Shown here piece after piece: positions 1-9,477 of a DNA stretch of 64,000 bases. Below the pieces are notes generated by a model. It made no database searches. It worked only from the letters and a program-made list of their open reading frames with translations, and was not told the origin of the DNA. Source of the stretch: Sanderia malayensis (taxonomy: Eukaryota > Cnidaria > Scyphozoa > Semaeostomeae > Pelagiidae); assembly GCA_013076295.1 (NCBI GenBank), contig RQOL01000729.1, positions 3,720,001 through 3,784,000 on the forward strand, read 5' to 3'. Made by a program: the position numbers and the translations under genes. Positions within the stretch are counted from its first letter, which is position 1; every line of letters starts with the position of its first letter.

Positions 1-15
1 CAATCATCATTTATC

Positions 16-225
16 TTAGTCACTTTTCCCGCAAATTCCTCCGCTTCTGTATGCAAATCTGGATATGACACTCGCATACAACAAATCAATTTCCAATGCG
101 TTTTTTTCCATTATCGCTGCACAATCAGCATCCACTTTGGGTAATTTTTTCATCAACAACACGTTTTTTATTTGTATCTTCAACAGTGCATTTATTTCTC
201 TTTGTAATTCCCATAGTTTCCTCAA
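16..225 (-). CDS. small hypothetical ORF, Lys-rich
   Basis: Reading frame of 69 codons on the minus strand. The first half is rich in Lys, Leu and Glu (LQREINALLKIQIKN) and could form a helix or short coiled coil; the rest has no motif I recognise. The frame opens with TTG rather than ATG, so the true start is uncertain and it may be an exon rather than a complete gene. It is the last of several tiny minus-strand frames in the first kilobase. The minus strand here is purine-rich, which by itself favours open Lys/Glu frames, so coding status is doubtful. Confidence 0.2.
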   Translation of the reverse strand: MRKLWELQREINALLKIQIKNVLLMKKLPKVDADCAAIMEKNALEIDLLYASVISRFAYRSGGICGKSD

Positions 226-349
226 TTTTAGATTACTTTCTCCCCCTCCTTCAATTTCAAAATTTCAAATAATACATACACCTTGCCTGTTACTTATATA
301 CACTTCCAAGTAAATCTAACTGTTAATCATTCACCTGTCCATCAATCAA

Positions 350-541
350 TCATTCTTCTTTCATTACTTCTTCTAGTCGCTTTTCTCTCAGACACTCCAG
401 CTTTGCAATTTCATCTTCTAGTTCACTCAACTTTCCTCCATCTCCTTCAAAATACGTAACCTTCACATTTTCTATCTGCCGGCGCCATTTAAACTTGGCT
501 AACTTCACATTCATATCTCGTATGCTCTCTACAATTTCCAT
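350..541 (-). CDS. small hypothetical ORF, charged helix
   Basis: 63 codons with a good ATG. The C-terminal half (KLSELEDEIAKLECLR) has heptad-like Leu spacing and strong charge, so a short coiled coil is possible. No family recognised. It shares strand and spacing with the small frames at 708-803 and 820-1,041, which is why it is listed. It could equally be chance in purine-rich DNA. Confidence 0.25.
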   Translation of the reverse strand: MEIVESIRDMNVKLAKFKWRRQIENVKVTYFEGDGGKLSELEDEIAKLECLREKRLEEVMKEE

Positions 542-707
542 CGTATCTGACTAACTCTCTTCTCTTTTTTTACTCCCTTTTACATATTTCTTTTCTTTAC
601 TTTTTTTCATTTTCATTTCTAAATTCTCTCAGCTAGCAATTTCTCTCTTTTATCTTTTTCCTTCTCCATCTGTATTTCGTTCATTTCAATCCTCATTTTT
701 TCCAATA

Positions 708-803
708 CTAGAAATCCACCGATGCACATTCTGCTGGATCAATTTCGTCTTCCTCGAAGCCCCTTACTGCTTCAACACATTCACTTGCACTTAATTCCTC
801 CAT
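708..803 (-). CDS. small hypothetical acidic ORF
   Basis: 31-codon frame from ATG to TAG. The product is acidic (GFEEDEIDPAEC) with three cysteines. It begins 17 bases after the end of the membrane-protein ORF at 820-1,041. No family is recognised, and at this length chance cannot be excluded. Confidence 0.15.
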   Translation of the reverse strand: MEELSASECVEAVRGFEEDEIDPAECASVDF

Positions 804-819
804 CCTAACACTTTACAAT

Positions 820-1041
820 TCAAATTTCATGTGCATCTAATCGTTCTCTTTTTTCCCAATATCGCTCATTCATTTCCGCCCAAGATCTTGCTAAAACAAA
901 ATAACCATGCGCTCCAAACACAAACGTGATCAATAAAGTGAACAAAGTTACCATGAACAATACACTATGATGATATTTTATTTCATCCATCAACTTTTCT
1001 ACACCACAATCATACTTTGTTCCATTCATGATTTCTCGCAT
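820..1041 (-). CDS. small hypothetical single-pass membrane protein
   Basis: 73 codons with an ATG start. Residues about 27-52 form one hydrophobic segment (SVLFMVTLFTLLITFVFGAH), followed by a charged C-terminal tail (MNERYWEKRERLDAHEI), the pattern of a single-pass membrane protein. No homologous family is recognised. Four small frames follow one another on this strand within 1 kb, which is unusual for a host eukaryotic locus and might reflect a compact mobile element or virus-derived fragment. That idea is inference only. Confidence 0.3.
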   Translation of the reverse strand: MREIMNGTKYDCGVEKLMDEIKYHHSVLFMVTLFTLLITFVFGAHGYFVLARSWAEMNERYWEKRERLDAHEI

Positions 1042-1970
1042 TTTAATTTAATTTTAACTCGTGTCTGCTTATATCATCCAAAACACTTCATTTATTCACG
1101 GTAGCAAATTCAGTTGATAACGTGTTTAAAACCAGCTGGAGTGGAGCGTGCATTTCCCGTCGGAAACGTGCATTTCCCGTCCAGAACAATAGATTTTGAG
1201 GCTTTCCCGCGGCTTTGCGCTTTCTTTGCATATTACACGCGCATGATTGGATTCAGATCAAATCAAACAAATCAACGATCAACCAAACCATGGTGGATTT
1301 GCCTTCAGTTCTTCGAAGTTGGACAGACACGCTGTGAGTATAAATTTAAATTTCCTGCTGCTTTTCGCTTACAATGAAATCTGGTTGTCAATTAATTTAC
1401 CAATGATGAATTCAAGTTAATTTTAAATATATATACAGCTAGATAGGCCTAAAATACATAACGGTGCCTGTGGAGTCAGGGTAGAGACAGGCCTAGTCTA
1501 GCAAAAAGCAAATTATATTTAGGTCCAAACAAAAGTCGACTTTCCTACAAACTCAGGTCGTAATAGTAGACTTTCTGTGATTTCTGTACTAACTGTATGT
1601 ATGGCCAGTTGCCCTGTAAGTTGAATTTTATCTTTAAGGCATTTCAAGTAAAGTACTTCAACAGTAGTCCTTGATAAGCATCCAGGACTTATATATTCCA
1701 CACGGATTTTCAAAATGGACTTATTTAACAGAAACAAAACAGTATCGTGACTCTTAGCTTTCCTTTAGGAGCTTGCTCCTGAGCGACTATGATACTTGAT
1801 TGTAAATTTTTTAGGCACCCTTTGCTAATTGTATACCCAGCATAGAAAAAATTATTAAAAGATAAGAGGATTAAATTTGCTGTTGATGTATACCAATCAT
1901 AGAAAAATAGAAAGAAATAGGAAAAATTGAATATTTTCATTAAGATTTGTCTTCCTGATTTATTGGTTTT
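1042..1970. other. no gene seen; short direct repeat
   Basis: No convincing coding sequence. The 14-mer GTGCATTTCCCGTC occurs twice in direct orientation at about 1,149-1,182. The remainder is unique-looking AT-rich DNA. Confidence 0.5.
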
Positions 1971-1972
1971 TA

Positions 1973-2736
1973 CAGTGGAATCCCGCTATAACGAACTCTG
2001 TAGGGACCGGAAAATAGTTCGCAATAGCGGGAGTTTGTTGTACAGAAGGGACATTTTTTATGAAGAATTCCAAACACAAATGGACCAGAATGTCTGTTTG
2101 ACCCTCCCTCAAGTATTCGCATTTAAGTGGCACACTATATTATTCCAAAAAACTGTTTCCAGGATGACAACAGTTATTGCTCTGATAGATTGCAACAGGA
2201 AAAACGCTCAAGCATGTTTAACAATGAAACATCGCAAAGCAAAGTCGATATTACCACTTGATGTCAATTTTTTCATTACTATTTTTATTTTATCTACCTT
2301 TATTTCTTTCTGTTCTGTTGAACAAAAAAATCAGTGATATGCTTTGTTCCTTGTTGTTTCTCATTGCTACGTCATAATTTCGAAATGGAATTGATCTTCT
2401 TCGATTTCGTTCCTTATTTCCGAACAAAAAAGGCTCGATGTTTGAAGTCCATCCAGAGCTTGAAAAACTTCACCTTTGAGCTTGAAAAACTTCACCCTTG
2501 AGCTTGAAAATTTCACCCTTCGCGAAAAGTTTTCTCCAAAATTCGCTATATCGAGGGTATTTGTGGTCAGGGGATCGGAAGTTTGGTTCGTAATAACGAA
2601 AGTTCGTCATATCCAGGGTTCGTTATATAGGGAGCATTTACACTATTTACTTCCCAGAATCCAAGGGACCGGAGTTTTAGTTCGTAATAGCGGGAAGTTT
2701 GTTATAAGCGGGGTTCGTTATAGCGAGATTCCACTG
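1973..2736. mobile_element. Tigger/pogo-like MITE (non-autonomous Tc1/mariner type)
   Basis: The left end reads CAGTGGAATCCCGCTATAA and the right end, read on the other strand, CAGTGGAATCTCGCTATAA, followed on both sides by CGAAC. The terminal inverted repeats are thus 24 bp with one mismatch. TA lies directly outside both ends (1,971-1,972 and 2,737-2,738), matching the TA duplication of Tc1/mariner elements. TIRs beginning CAGT and containing CTATAACGAAC are typical of pogo/Tigger-derived MITEs. The interior repeats parts of the TIR (2,571-2,632) and has no transposase, so movement would need a transposase supplied elsewhere. Confidence 0.85.
2457..2522. repeat. 22-bp tandem repeat inside the MITE
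   Basis: Three direct copies of GAGCTTGAAAAACTTCACC plus two to three bases, the third slightly diverged, in the middle of the MITE. Confidence 0.7.
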
Positions 2737-2738
2737 TA

Positions 2739-3176
2739 CTTGTATCTTGAAACAATTCTGAGTGCTCTGCAGTATTTCTACATCATTTCCTATTCTATTG
2801 CTACAGGGTTGAAGCCGTTCGGCTTCTTGTTTTATTTTAATTCAATTTTTTCTTTACATCAATCTAAAACTCACTATCCATTTTAATCCACAATCCTTTC
2901 CTTAAACATTTAACAAACCGTCCACCCTTCCGACCTTTTTTTTTAATTTAACTTTTTCAACCTTTTTTTAACAATCCAAATCAACCCATCCATTTTCATC
3001 CGCCGGTCGTTTCTTAAACATTTAACGAACAACTCGCCCGATCTTTGCCCTTTCCTTAAATTGCCTCTACACCTTATTTTTTTATTCTTTATATCGATAA
3101 AACTTTCTTTGCTGATTTTAGATCCGAAAATGTTTTTTAAATCCGACGTATAGTTAACGAGTTATAGCGTGGTGAA
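2739..3176. other. no gene seen, AT-rich
   Basis: Pyrimidine-rich AT-rich DNA with no open frame or repeat that I can support. Confidence 0.5.
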
Positions 3177-4663
3177 GTGTCGATGTTTCGCTATTTTCGC
3201 CATTTTTTTGGTTAACTTTTAGGACTGGGTCGAGCCAACTATGACATCATAGTTGAGCCTAGTTGTGCCCCGTTCATTTTCCCGTAGTGAAGCAACAAAT
3301 CTGACAGCGATTTTCTCTCACACGATGGGCTCGATATTTGTTTTTTTGACTTTGATGATAAGAAACAGGTCGGCGCATAATGGCATTTGAGTTTGAAAGG
3401 CTTGCGATGAGATTGTAGCTGTGGGGAGGAATTACCATGTAGTCCCTGCTTGTTGTGCTCAGTGGCGGCAGGCGTAGGCCTACATTCAGTATAATAAATA
3501 GTGTTTGCGCTTTGGCGTGTCTGTCTCGTTATGTGTATTCATGGGTATCTGTGCAATGTTGGTGATCAGAATTGAATAGAAAGTTTCCATAAATTAACAT
3601 TGTTAGTCGGATAGTAGTTCATGACAGTAGGGATTGCAGTGCCGAGGAATGCGAAGATGGCGAGGGGATAGGATTGATTGTATCGTAGAGAGTAAAGCAG
3701 ACCGATGATAGTGATACCGATGAAGGAGAACCTGAGATGCATTTGATCCTATGGCTGAGAACTCTTTCGCTCAAAGCCATGGAAGAGATTTGAGAGAAAA
3801 GAAATATTGAAAGAAAAATTTCTGGGCATTTGACTGGATCTGAATTATTATCTTTTTGTTGTGTATCTGATGAAGTAAAATGTGTATCAAAATTCAATGT
3901 ACGCAATATAATTTAGGCCATCATATCCGTGTCAGTCTAAACCTTTGGGGTTTGAAGAAGCCTGAAAAGATTCGGTTTTCATTTGGAACAGCAAGTGTAG
4001 AAAATCTGCAATACGATTCTTTATTACTACACATGAATTTCGTTATTGTACCGAAATTATTACGCTTTGTTGTTTGATTTATTTCATTCATGATAATGCG
4101 TGCGTCCATAGAATTTCTTCTGTTGTTGCGAATTGATGAAATCTATCCATCTCCTTCTCCTTACGGTTTTAGGGCGATCATCCTGATAAAGCAATTCTGA
4201 TTTATCGGGTGTATTTCCATGGGCTAGCAAAACACATCGATATGGCATATTTTCCAGTTTCATACATAAATCTAATCTAACAATCTTTAATCATGTTTTG
4301 ATGCTCTTCTTGTGATCCCCGTCCAGTTCCCGTACAGTTTTAACATTGCACGGCCTACGGCCGCCGCCACTGAGCACAGCAAGCAGCCACAACATGAGAA
4401 TTTTGTAATTCCTCCCCACAGCTGCAAACTCATTGCAAGCCTTTCAAACTCAAATGCCATAATGCGCCGACCTGTTTCTTATCATCAAAGTGAAAAAAAC
4501 AAATATCGATCCCATCGTGTGAGAGAAAATCGATGTCAAATTTGTTGCTTCAGTACGGGAAAATGAACGGGGCACAACTAGGCTCAACTATGATGTCACA
4601 GTTGGCTCGACCCTGTCCTAAAAGTTAACCAAAAAAATGGCGAAAATGGCGAAACATCGACAC
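3177..4663. mobile_element. foldback element with long terminal inverted repeats
   Basis: The left arm, about 3,177-3,480, is the reverse complement of the right arm, about 4,352-4,663. Both begin GTGTCGATGTTTCGC, then share TTTTTTTGGTTAACTTTTAGGAC and continue to the GCTCAGTGGCGGC region. Similarity looks near 90 percent with small indels. About 870 bp between the arms has no recognisable transposase. No clear target-site duplication was found at GGTGAA / AACTGAC, so the superfamily is unassigned; MULE-like or other long-TIR elements are possible. Confidence 0.8.
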
Positions 4664-4671
4664 AACTGACA

Positions 4672-5100
4672 TGACATCAGGTCTTTTGCCTGAGCTGCAT
4701 GAAGACATCAGATCTCTGCCTGAGCTGTATGAAGACATCAGGTCTTTTGCCTGAGCTGTATCAAGGCATCAGGTGTTTGCCTGAGCTGTATGAAGACATC
4801 AGATGTTTGCCCGAGCTGCATGAAGACACCACGTCTTTTGCCTGAGCTGTATGGAGACACCAGGTGTTTTCCTGAGCTGTATGAAGACATCAGGTCTTTT
4901 GCCTGAGCTGTATGAAAACATCAGGTGTTTGCCTGAGCCGTATGAAGATATCAGATGTTTGCCTGAGCTGCATGAAGACATCCAGGTCTTTTGCCTGAGC
5001 TGTATGAAGACATCAGGTGTTTGCCTGAGCTGTATGAAGACATCAGGTGTTTGTCTGAGCTGTATGAAAACATCAGATCTTTTGCCTGAGCTGTATGAAG
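4672..5100. repeat. 30-31-bp minisatellite
   Basis: About 14 tandem copies of a unit like GACATCAGGTGTTTGCC followed by TGAGCTGTATGAA. Variants with an extra T make 31 bp. Because 30 is a multiple of three the array leaves long meaningless open frames on both strands. It lies between the foldback element and the decayed Helitron helicase end at 5,137. Confidence 0.9.
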
Positions 5101-5136
5101 ACACCTTTTGTTGGAGTTGTGTTGCTGTGGCAAATC

Positions 5137-5860
5137 TCACAGGACTTCTTTGTAGACAATGCTCTTTGTTTTCTTGTTGCTTGGTGTGAATACCTTGAGA
5201 CCAGAGAATGCGTTGGCTCTAGATATTGCAACATAAAGTTTTCCGTGAGCAAAAACAGGTTCTGGAAAGTAAATGCCCACTTGTGTTAAGGATTGTCCTT
5301 GTGCTTTGTTGATGGTGAGGCAGTAAGCAAGTCTGACTGGAAATTGCTTTCTTGCCATGGAAATTGGCAATGATGAATCTTGGCAGGTCATAGTATTGCA
5401 TGGAAGCATAACATACAGGCCCTTCTTCTGTGTTTTGATTATCTCTGCGGTTATGATGTGTTGTTTGAGATCTCCGACAATTAGACATGTTCAATTGCAA
5501 AGTCCCTTTGCAGGGTTGATGCTTCTGAGCAGAATGATTATAGCTGCAACCTGTAAGAGAATGAGATTGAGTAAGGTTGGAGAGTAAGGCGAGGGAAATT
5601 TAAAAGAAATTTTGAAATATAGTGTGCATACCTTCAGCTGTAGCTAGTGAAGAGGCATTCCACCAGGAGTCTGTGCATTGAGAAACTCCATGGGATATGC
5701 TGCAGCCTCTTCTGGATCATCTCTCTGAACTGTGTCAACGCTGAGGTACTGTTTCTGGGGTGTTGGAAGTCTTTGGAGAATGAGTTCATTCATAGTGATA
5801 AGAAAGAGATAGTCCGGAAGCAAACAATAGCCTTTTGTGTTGTCTTTTGTTTGGCAATAC
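5137..5860 (-). pseudogene. decayed Helitron helicase C-terminus (PIF1-like)
   Basis: The C-terminal end of a PIF1-family helicase of the kind fused to Helitron Rep proteins. The last exon (5,137-5,550) encodes the helicase motif VI region, LAYCLTINKAQGQSL then LYVAISRANAF. The preceding exon end (5,632 to about 5,860) matches the DDPDEEEAYPIEFLN region of the better copies at 52.2 and 57.7 kb, here DDPEEAAAYPMEFLN. The 81-bp intron between them (5,551-5,631) is at the same place as in the other copies and has GT-AG ends. One in-frame stop replaces the Gly of the CNGTRLIV motif (CN then stop then TCLIV) and another follows GMPLH, so it is a relic. Walker motifs are absent. Confidence 0.85.
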
Positions 5861-6273
5861 GGTGTTGAATGAGCAACAACAACAACAACACGAGAGTGCA
5901 ATAAAATTTGTTAACGGTGGAGTAAAGAACAGGTGACTTCGTTGTTGGCAAAGATTTAGACGCGTTCTTCGACTTCTGTGACTATGACTGGTTTGACGAA
6001 TACATTGAAATACAGCAGTAACTTGTATTCATTGGAGAAGAGGTGTCTATTATGTATAAATCTGCTAATGAAATGGATAAAATCTCATTTAGATACCGTA
6101 AAGTTTGGTGAGCCGGCCTAACAAAACAAGACCAATAAATTACAACAAAGTGTAAAAGGAGCTAGCAGTTTCTTTTTTGCGGTTAAAGCATAAGTTCGAC
6201 TGATTTCATCTTGTCATTACCTTTTTACCAAAGATGTGCCAATTTTTTTATGGTTGTTTCATTTTACTTTCAG
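5861..6273. other. no gene seen; probable intron or 5' flank of next ORF
   Basis: No supported coding sequence. The stretch ends in a pyrimidine tract and CAG at 6,271-6,273, which looks like the 3' splice site of the zinc-finger ORF that follows. Confidence 0.4.
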
Positions 6274-7256
6274 GTAGCGGATGAACAGCCAATCATACAA
6301 TGCAGTAAATGTACCAAAACATACAAGGCAAAGCATGGTTTAGCACGTCATTGCAAGAGTAAACATGATGTCAAAGAAGAGGAAGAATCAGAAAATCAGG
6401 TCAAGTCTGCGGTGGCAGCCAAAATTCATCCTCTGGAATTGAAAGCTCTATTTTTACAGAGCATTAAAGAAGCTATCTGCAGATGAGTGTTGTTCAGAGT
6501 TATACAGATTACATTTCAAGTGATTGGAAATTTCACTGGATAAATGTATTGAGCTAAGGAACAAATCAGCTGCTGCCATTGACAATTTCAATGGGAACGC
6601 TGAGAAATATTTTGCAAATTCTTACCAGATACTTGCCTCTGGAAGTATAGGTTTATTGAGTCCTTTGGATCTGCAAGAGACAATTCTCTTGCTCACCGAG
6701 GTGATAAATCTTTGTCTTTCTAAAATATGTGCATTCGCAGTTGACAAGGAAAGTCAAGAAACTATCAATCAATTGATGGCAAAATATCCAGAAAGAGAGA
6801 AATTGATGCATTGGAGTATGTGGCTGGATATTGTTTGAAGAAAATATATTTCAAAATAAAAAATCAGAAGCACAACAAATCAGATGTCAGCCAACAATAC
6901 ATTAACATTTTGAAGGCTATTAAAAGCAAATGAACAAGCCATTCAGTTGTTGAAAAAAGGACAGGTTATTTTTCGCAGCACTTCCTCCACACAAAATGTA
7001 AGAAGCATCAATGCCAAGCAAATTGTTGAAGCCACTATGATGGACCCCCTTGTCAAATCAAATATTGTGTCTCTTTCAACAATTTCAAAGCTTAGTGTGG
7101 ACAAAGAAGTAGCAAAGAATCTTTTTGAACATGTTATCTATCTCTTCATATGGATTCGTTCACACTCATTAGCAAAGGATATAAAGGAAAAACATAAAGA
7201 AAGAAAAAATCAACAAAAAAACGCGCTTTAAGAACTAAAATAAAACAACCAAGTTA
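6274..7256 (+). pseudogene. C2H2 zinc-finger transposon protein, frameshifted
   Basis: Begins at a probable splice acceptor and encodes a C2H2 zinc finger near the N-terminus (CSKCTKTYKAKHGLARHC, then KSKH; spacing C-X2-C-X12-H-X4-H). After a break near 6,484 the frame resumes as a helical region to about 6,800. It then shifts to read DALEYVAGYCLKKI, a phrase I associate from memory with transposase-like proteins of invertebrate DNA transposons. The last part, about 6,947-7,231, ends in a basic Lys/Arg tail after IYLFIWIRSHSLAKDIKEK, with one more frameshift in a run of A. At least three breaks make it a pseudogene. It converges on the THAP transposase at 7,383-9,475, and the two may be ORFs of one transposon family. 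Confidence 0.6.
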
Positions 7257-7382
7257 AAGTAAAGATTTAGGACATTAAATTGTATTGCTAGTACTATGCA
7301 AAATGACAAATAAAAAACAACAACAGCACTAATATGTCTTTATGATCTACAAGTCACCTTTCGCACACTTTTTATGTTTTGT
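7257..7382. other. convergent 3' ends spacer
   Basis: Short AT-rich spacer between the two convergent transposon ORFs. It contains AATAAA-like stretches (CAAATAAAAAAC near 7,309) that could serve polyadenylation. Confidence 0.3.
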
Positions 7383-9475
7383 CTATGGCTCTTCTAAAAT
7401 TGTGTTCCATTTTACCCCTTTCGAGCTAACATTCCCGGATATTGGAACAATGCTGAATTGCGCTTTGATAATAATATCATTGTATCCAACACTGTAAAGG
7501 TTTGGATTGTCTCTTCGGCATCCTATGGCTCATGGTTTGCCAAAATAATTTTCAAGGTCGTCTTGACAAAACGTTCTGTCAATACATACTTTACACCAGC
7601 TTCCAAAAGATACTTGACAGCCTCAATTATTGAATAGGTGTTGATCTGAAGACCTTCATAGGTTTGGCCTGATAAGAACATGGCTTGCTTGTGTGCTTTT
7701 GTTTAATTGCCTTTTCTTTCTTCTCTTTCTTCTCTTTCTTCTATTGATTTCTGCCAATTCTGAAAATACTTCAAAAATTCATCTTCTAACCAAACAAATC
7801 TTGGGTTTTGCAGTGATTCAAATGGTGCTAAGAAGGGCTTCTGCTTCTGCTTATGCTCTACCGTACTTCTCACATTCATGCAATTGAAAAACATCAATTT
7901 TCTCACAAAAATGAGATGTGCCTTTTGCTTCTTTCAGACCATATTCATTCAAAACTTTAGCCATGCTTGAACTTAACATTTGTACAGCAAGATGAACACG
8001 CATTGCTGAGAATGGTGTGAGGTTAACATGATCATTGCTGAGCTTTGGTAGTAATTTCAATCCACACTCAAGGTCTTCTTGGCAAATTTCACGTATATGA
8101 CTCCAGAGCAGATAACAGCCATTGTTCCACAATAACCTGGATGCATGAACACAGTGTGACTTTAAAAGATTGTTTCTTGCTGTTCTCATGAGATGTGTTG
8201 CATCTGAAAAAAGTAGGCAAATGTGTCTGGGAAGAAAGTGTTCGCAGACCGATCAATCAATTCACCTGTATTTTTGTCCCAAAGGAGGTCTTCCTGAATC
8301 TTCATTTCATGAAAACTGATTACAATATATCTTTTTACAGGAGTGAAACCTGACGTTTTCTTTTGTAAATCAGCAACTATTTGATGGTTAAATCCTCTTG
8401 TTGGTCTGACATGATTTTGATAATCACGTAAAGTATGAAAACTTGGCAGAGCCAAAATACCTGACCCCTCATTTTCATTTAGACGAATCTCGCGATATGT
8501 GGCAGTGGATTTTGCAGCCAATGCCAGGCAAAACTTGATAACCATCGGGTGATACCGCACCTGAGCCAATGTTTGCTGAAGGTATTTTTGCTGTTCTCCC
8601 AGAACAATTTCATGAACTGAGGTATTTTTCTCTGATCACAGACACTAAACAGTGATATTAAGTCAGCTCCAAGCTCTTGACGGATGGGTGTTGGAGACGT
8701 TTCAATTTCTTTCTCCATTTCTTGTACTTTAATTTGTAGCTGCTTGCATTGCAACACATGTATTTTTAAATCACTTCTTGAACCTTCCTATCTTAAAAAT
8801 GTCATGTCAAGACCGGGGCAGAGAATAGAGTTCTCAATTTCTTTTATCAGCATGGTGAGAGAAACATTTTCATGCTTCCTTCGTAACACCTGATTGCATA
8901 ATTGTTTTTCGGCAACAACCAGCCAAATGCACGAATAAAAAAGTTTAAATCTTGATCCACATGTATTTCACACTTTGGTATAGCATGTTCACCCCCATTT
9001 CTTGTCATAAGAAATGCATTTGGTAATTCTTTGAAGCTTACATCCAATTTCAAGCTGAAATACTTTTCTTCGGCAGCAACAGATGTGGAATGACACCTTC
9101 TTTCAGTGTTTTTCGATCATTATCTGCATACAACAAAAAGCAGAAAACCAATTATATATAATGATGACAACACACAAATGAGGGTCCTGAAGTTAGGATA
9201 AGTAGCCAGGTAGGTACTTGTGTGTGGTAAACACCACATTGGCCTAGCCCTAGTAGAGCTAGACCAGCTTACAGCTTTGGTCGAAGAAAAGGCTTGAAGT
9301 AGCAAGTTTAAAATAAAAAGGAAAATTTTTAATTTGATAACTAAAACTTTCAAATACTGAAATACTCACATTGATACAATTCCTCCTGATGAAAATGTTG
9401 CTCGCAGATGTATACACGATCTTGCTCAATTTGTTTTTTCAGGTTTCTATCGACCACTTTGTCACGGGTACTATG
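7383..9475 (-). pseudogene. THAP-domain P-element-like transposase, degenerate
   Basis: Reads from about 9,475 down to a stop at 7,383. The N-terminal exon (about 9,369-9,475) encodes the end of a THAP zinc domain, QDRVYICEQHFHQEEL, with a splice donor GTGAGT after it. The next exon, from about 9,125, continues DNDRKTLKEGVIPHLLLP, the usual end of a THAP domain. Then follow LIKEIENSILCPGL, a coiled region (8,479-8,757), and the RNaseH-like core VRYHPMVIKFCLALAAKS ... RTLRDYQNHVRP... EMKIQEDLLWDKNTGEL (8,186-8,569). The C-terminal block LTERFCQDDLENYFGK ... CRRDNPNLYSVGYND runs to SGNVSSKG. In the P/THAP9 family the core motif begins with catalytic Asp (FDEMKI); here it reads FHEMKI, so the residue appears lost. 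Several frameshifts and stops are present. The THAP start is missing where Helitron sequence begins at about 9,478. Confidence 0.8.
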
Positions 9476-9477
9476 TG

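Noticed and set aside
4799..5189. Overlapping Cys- or Ser-rich repeat proteins on both strands
   Set aside because: By-product of the 30-bp minisatellite.
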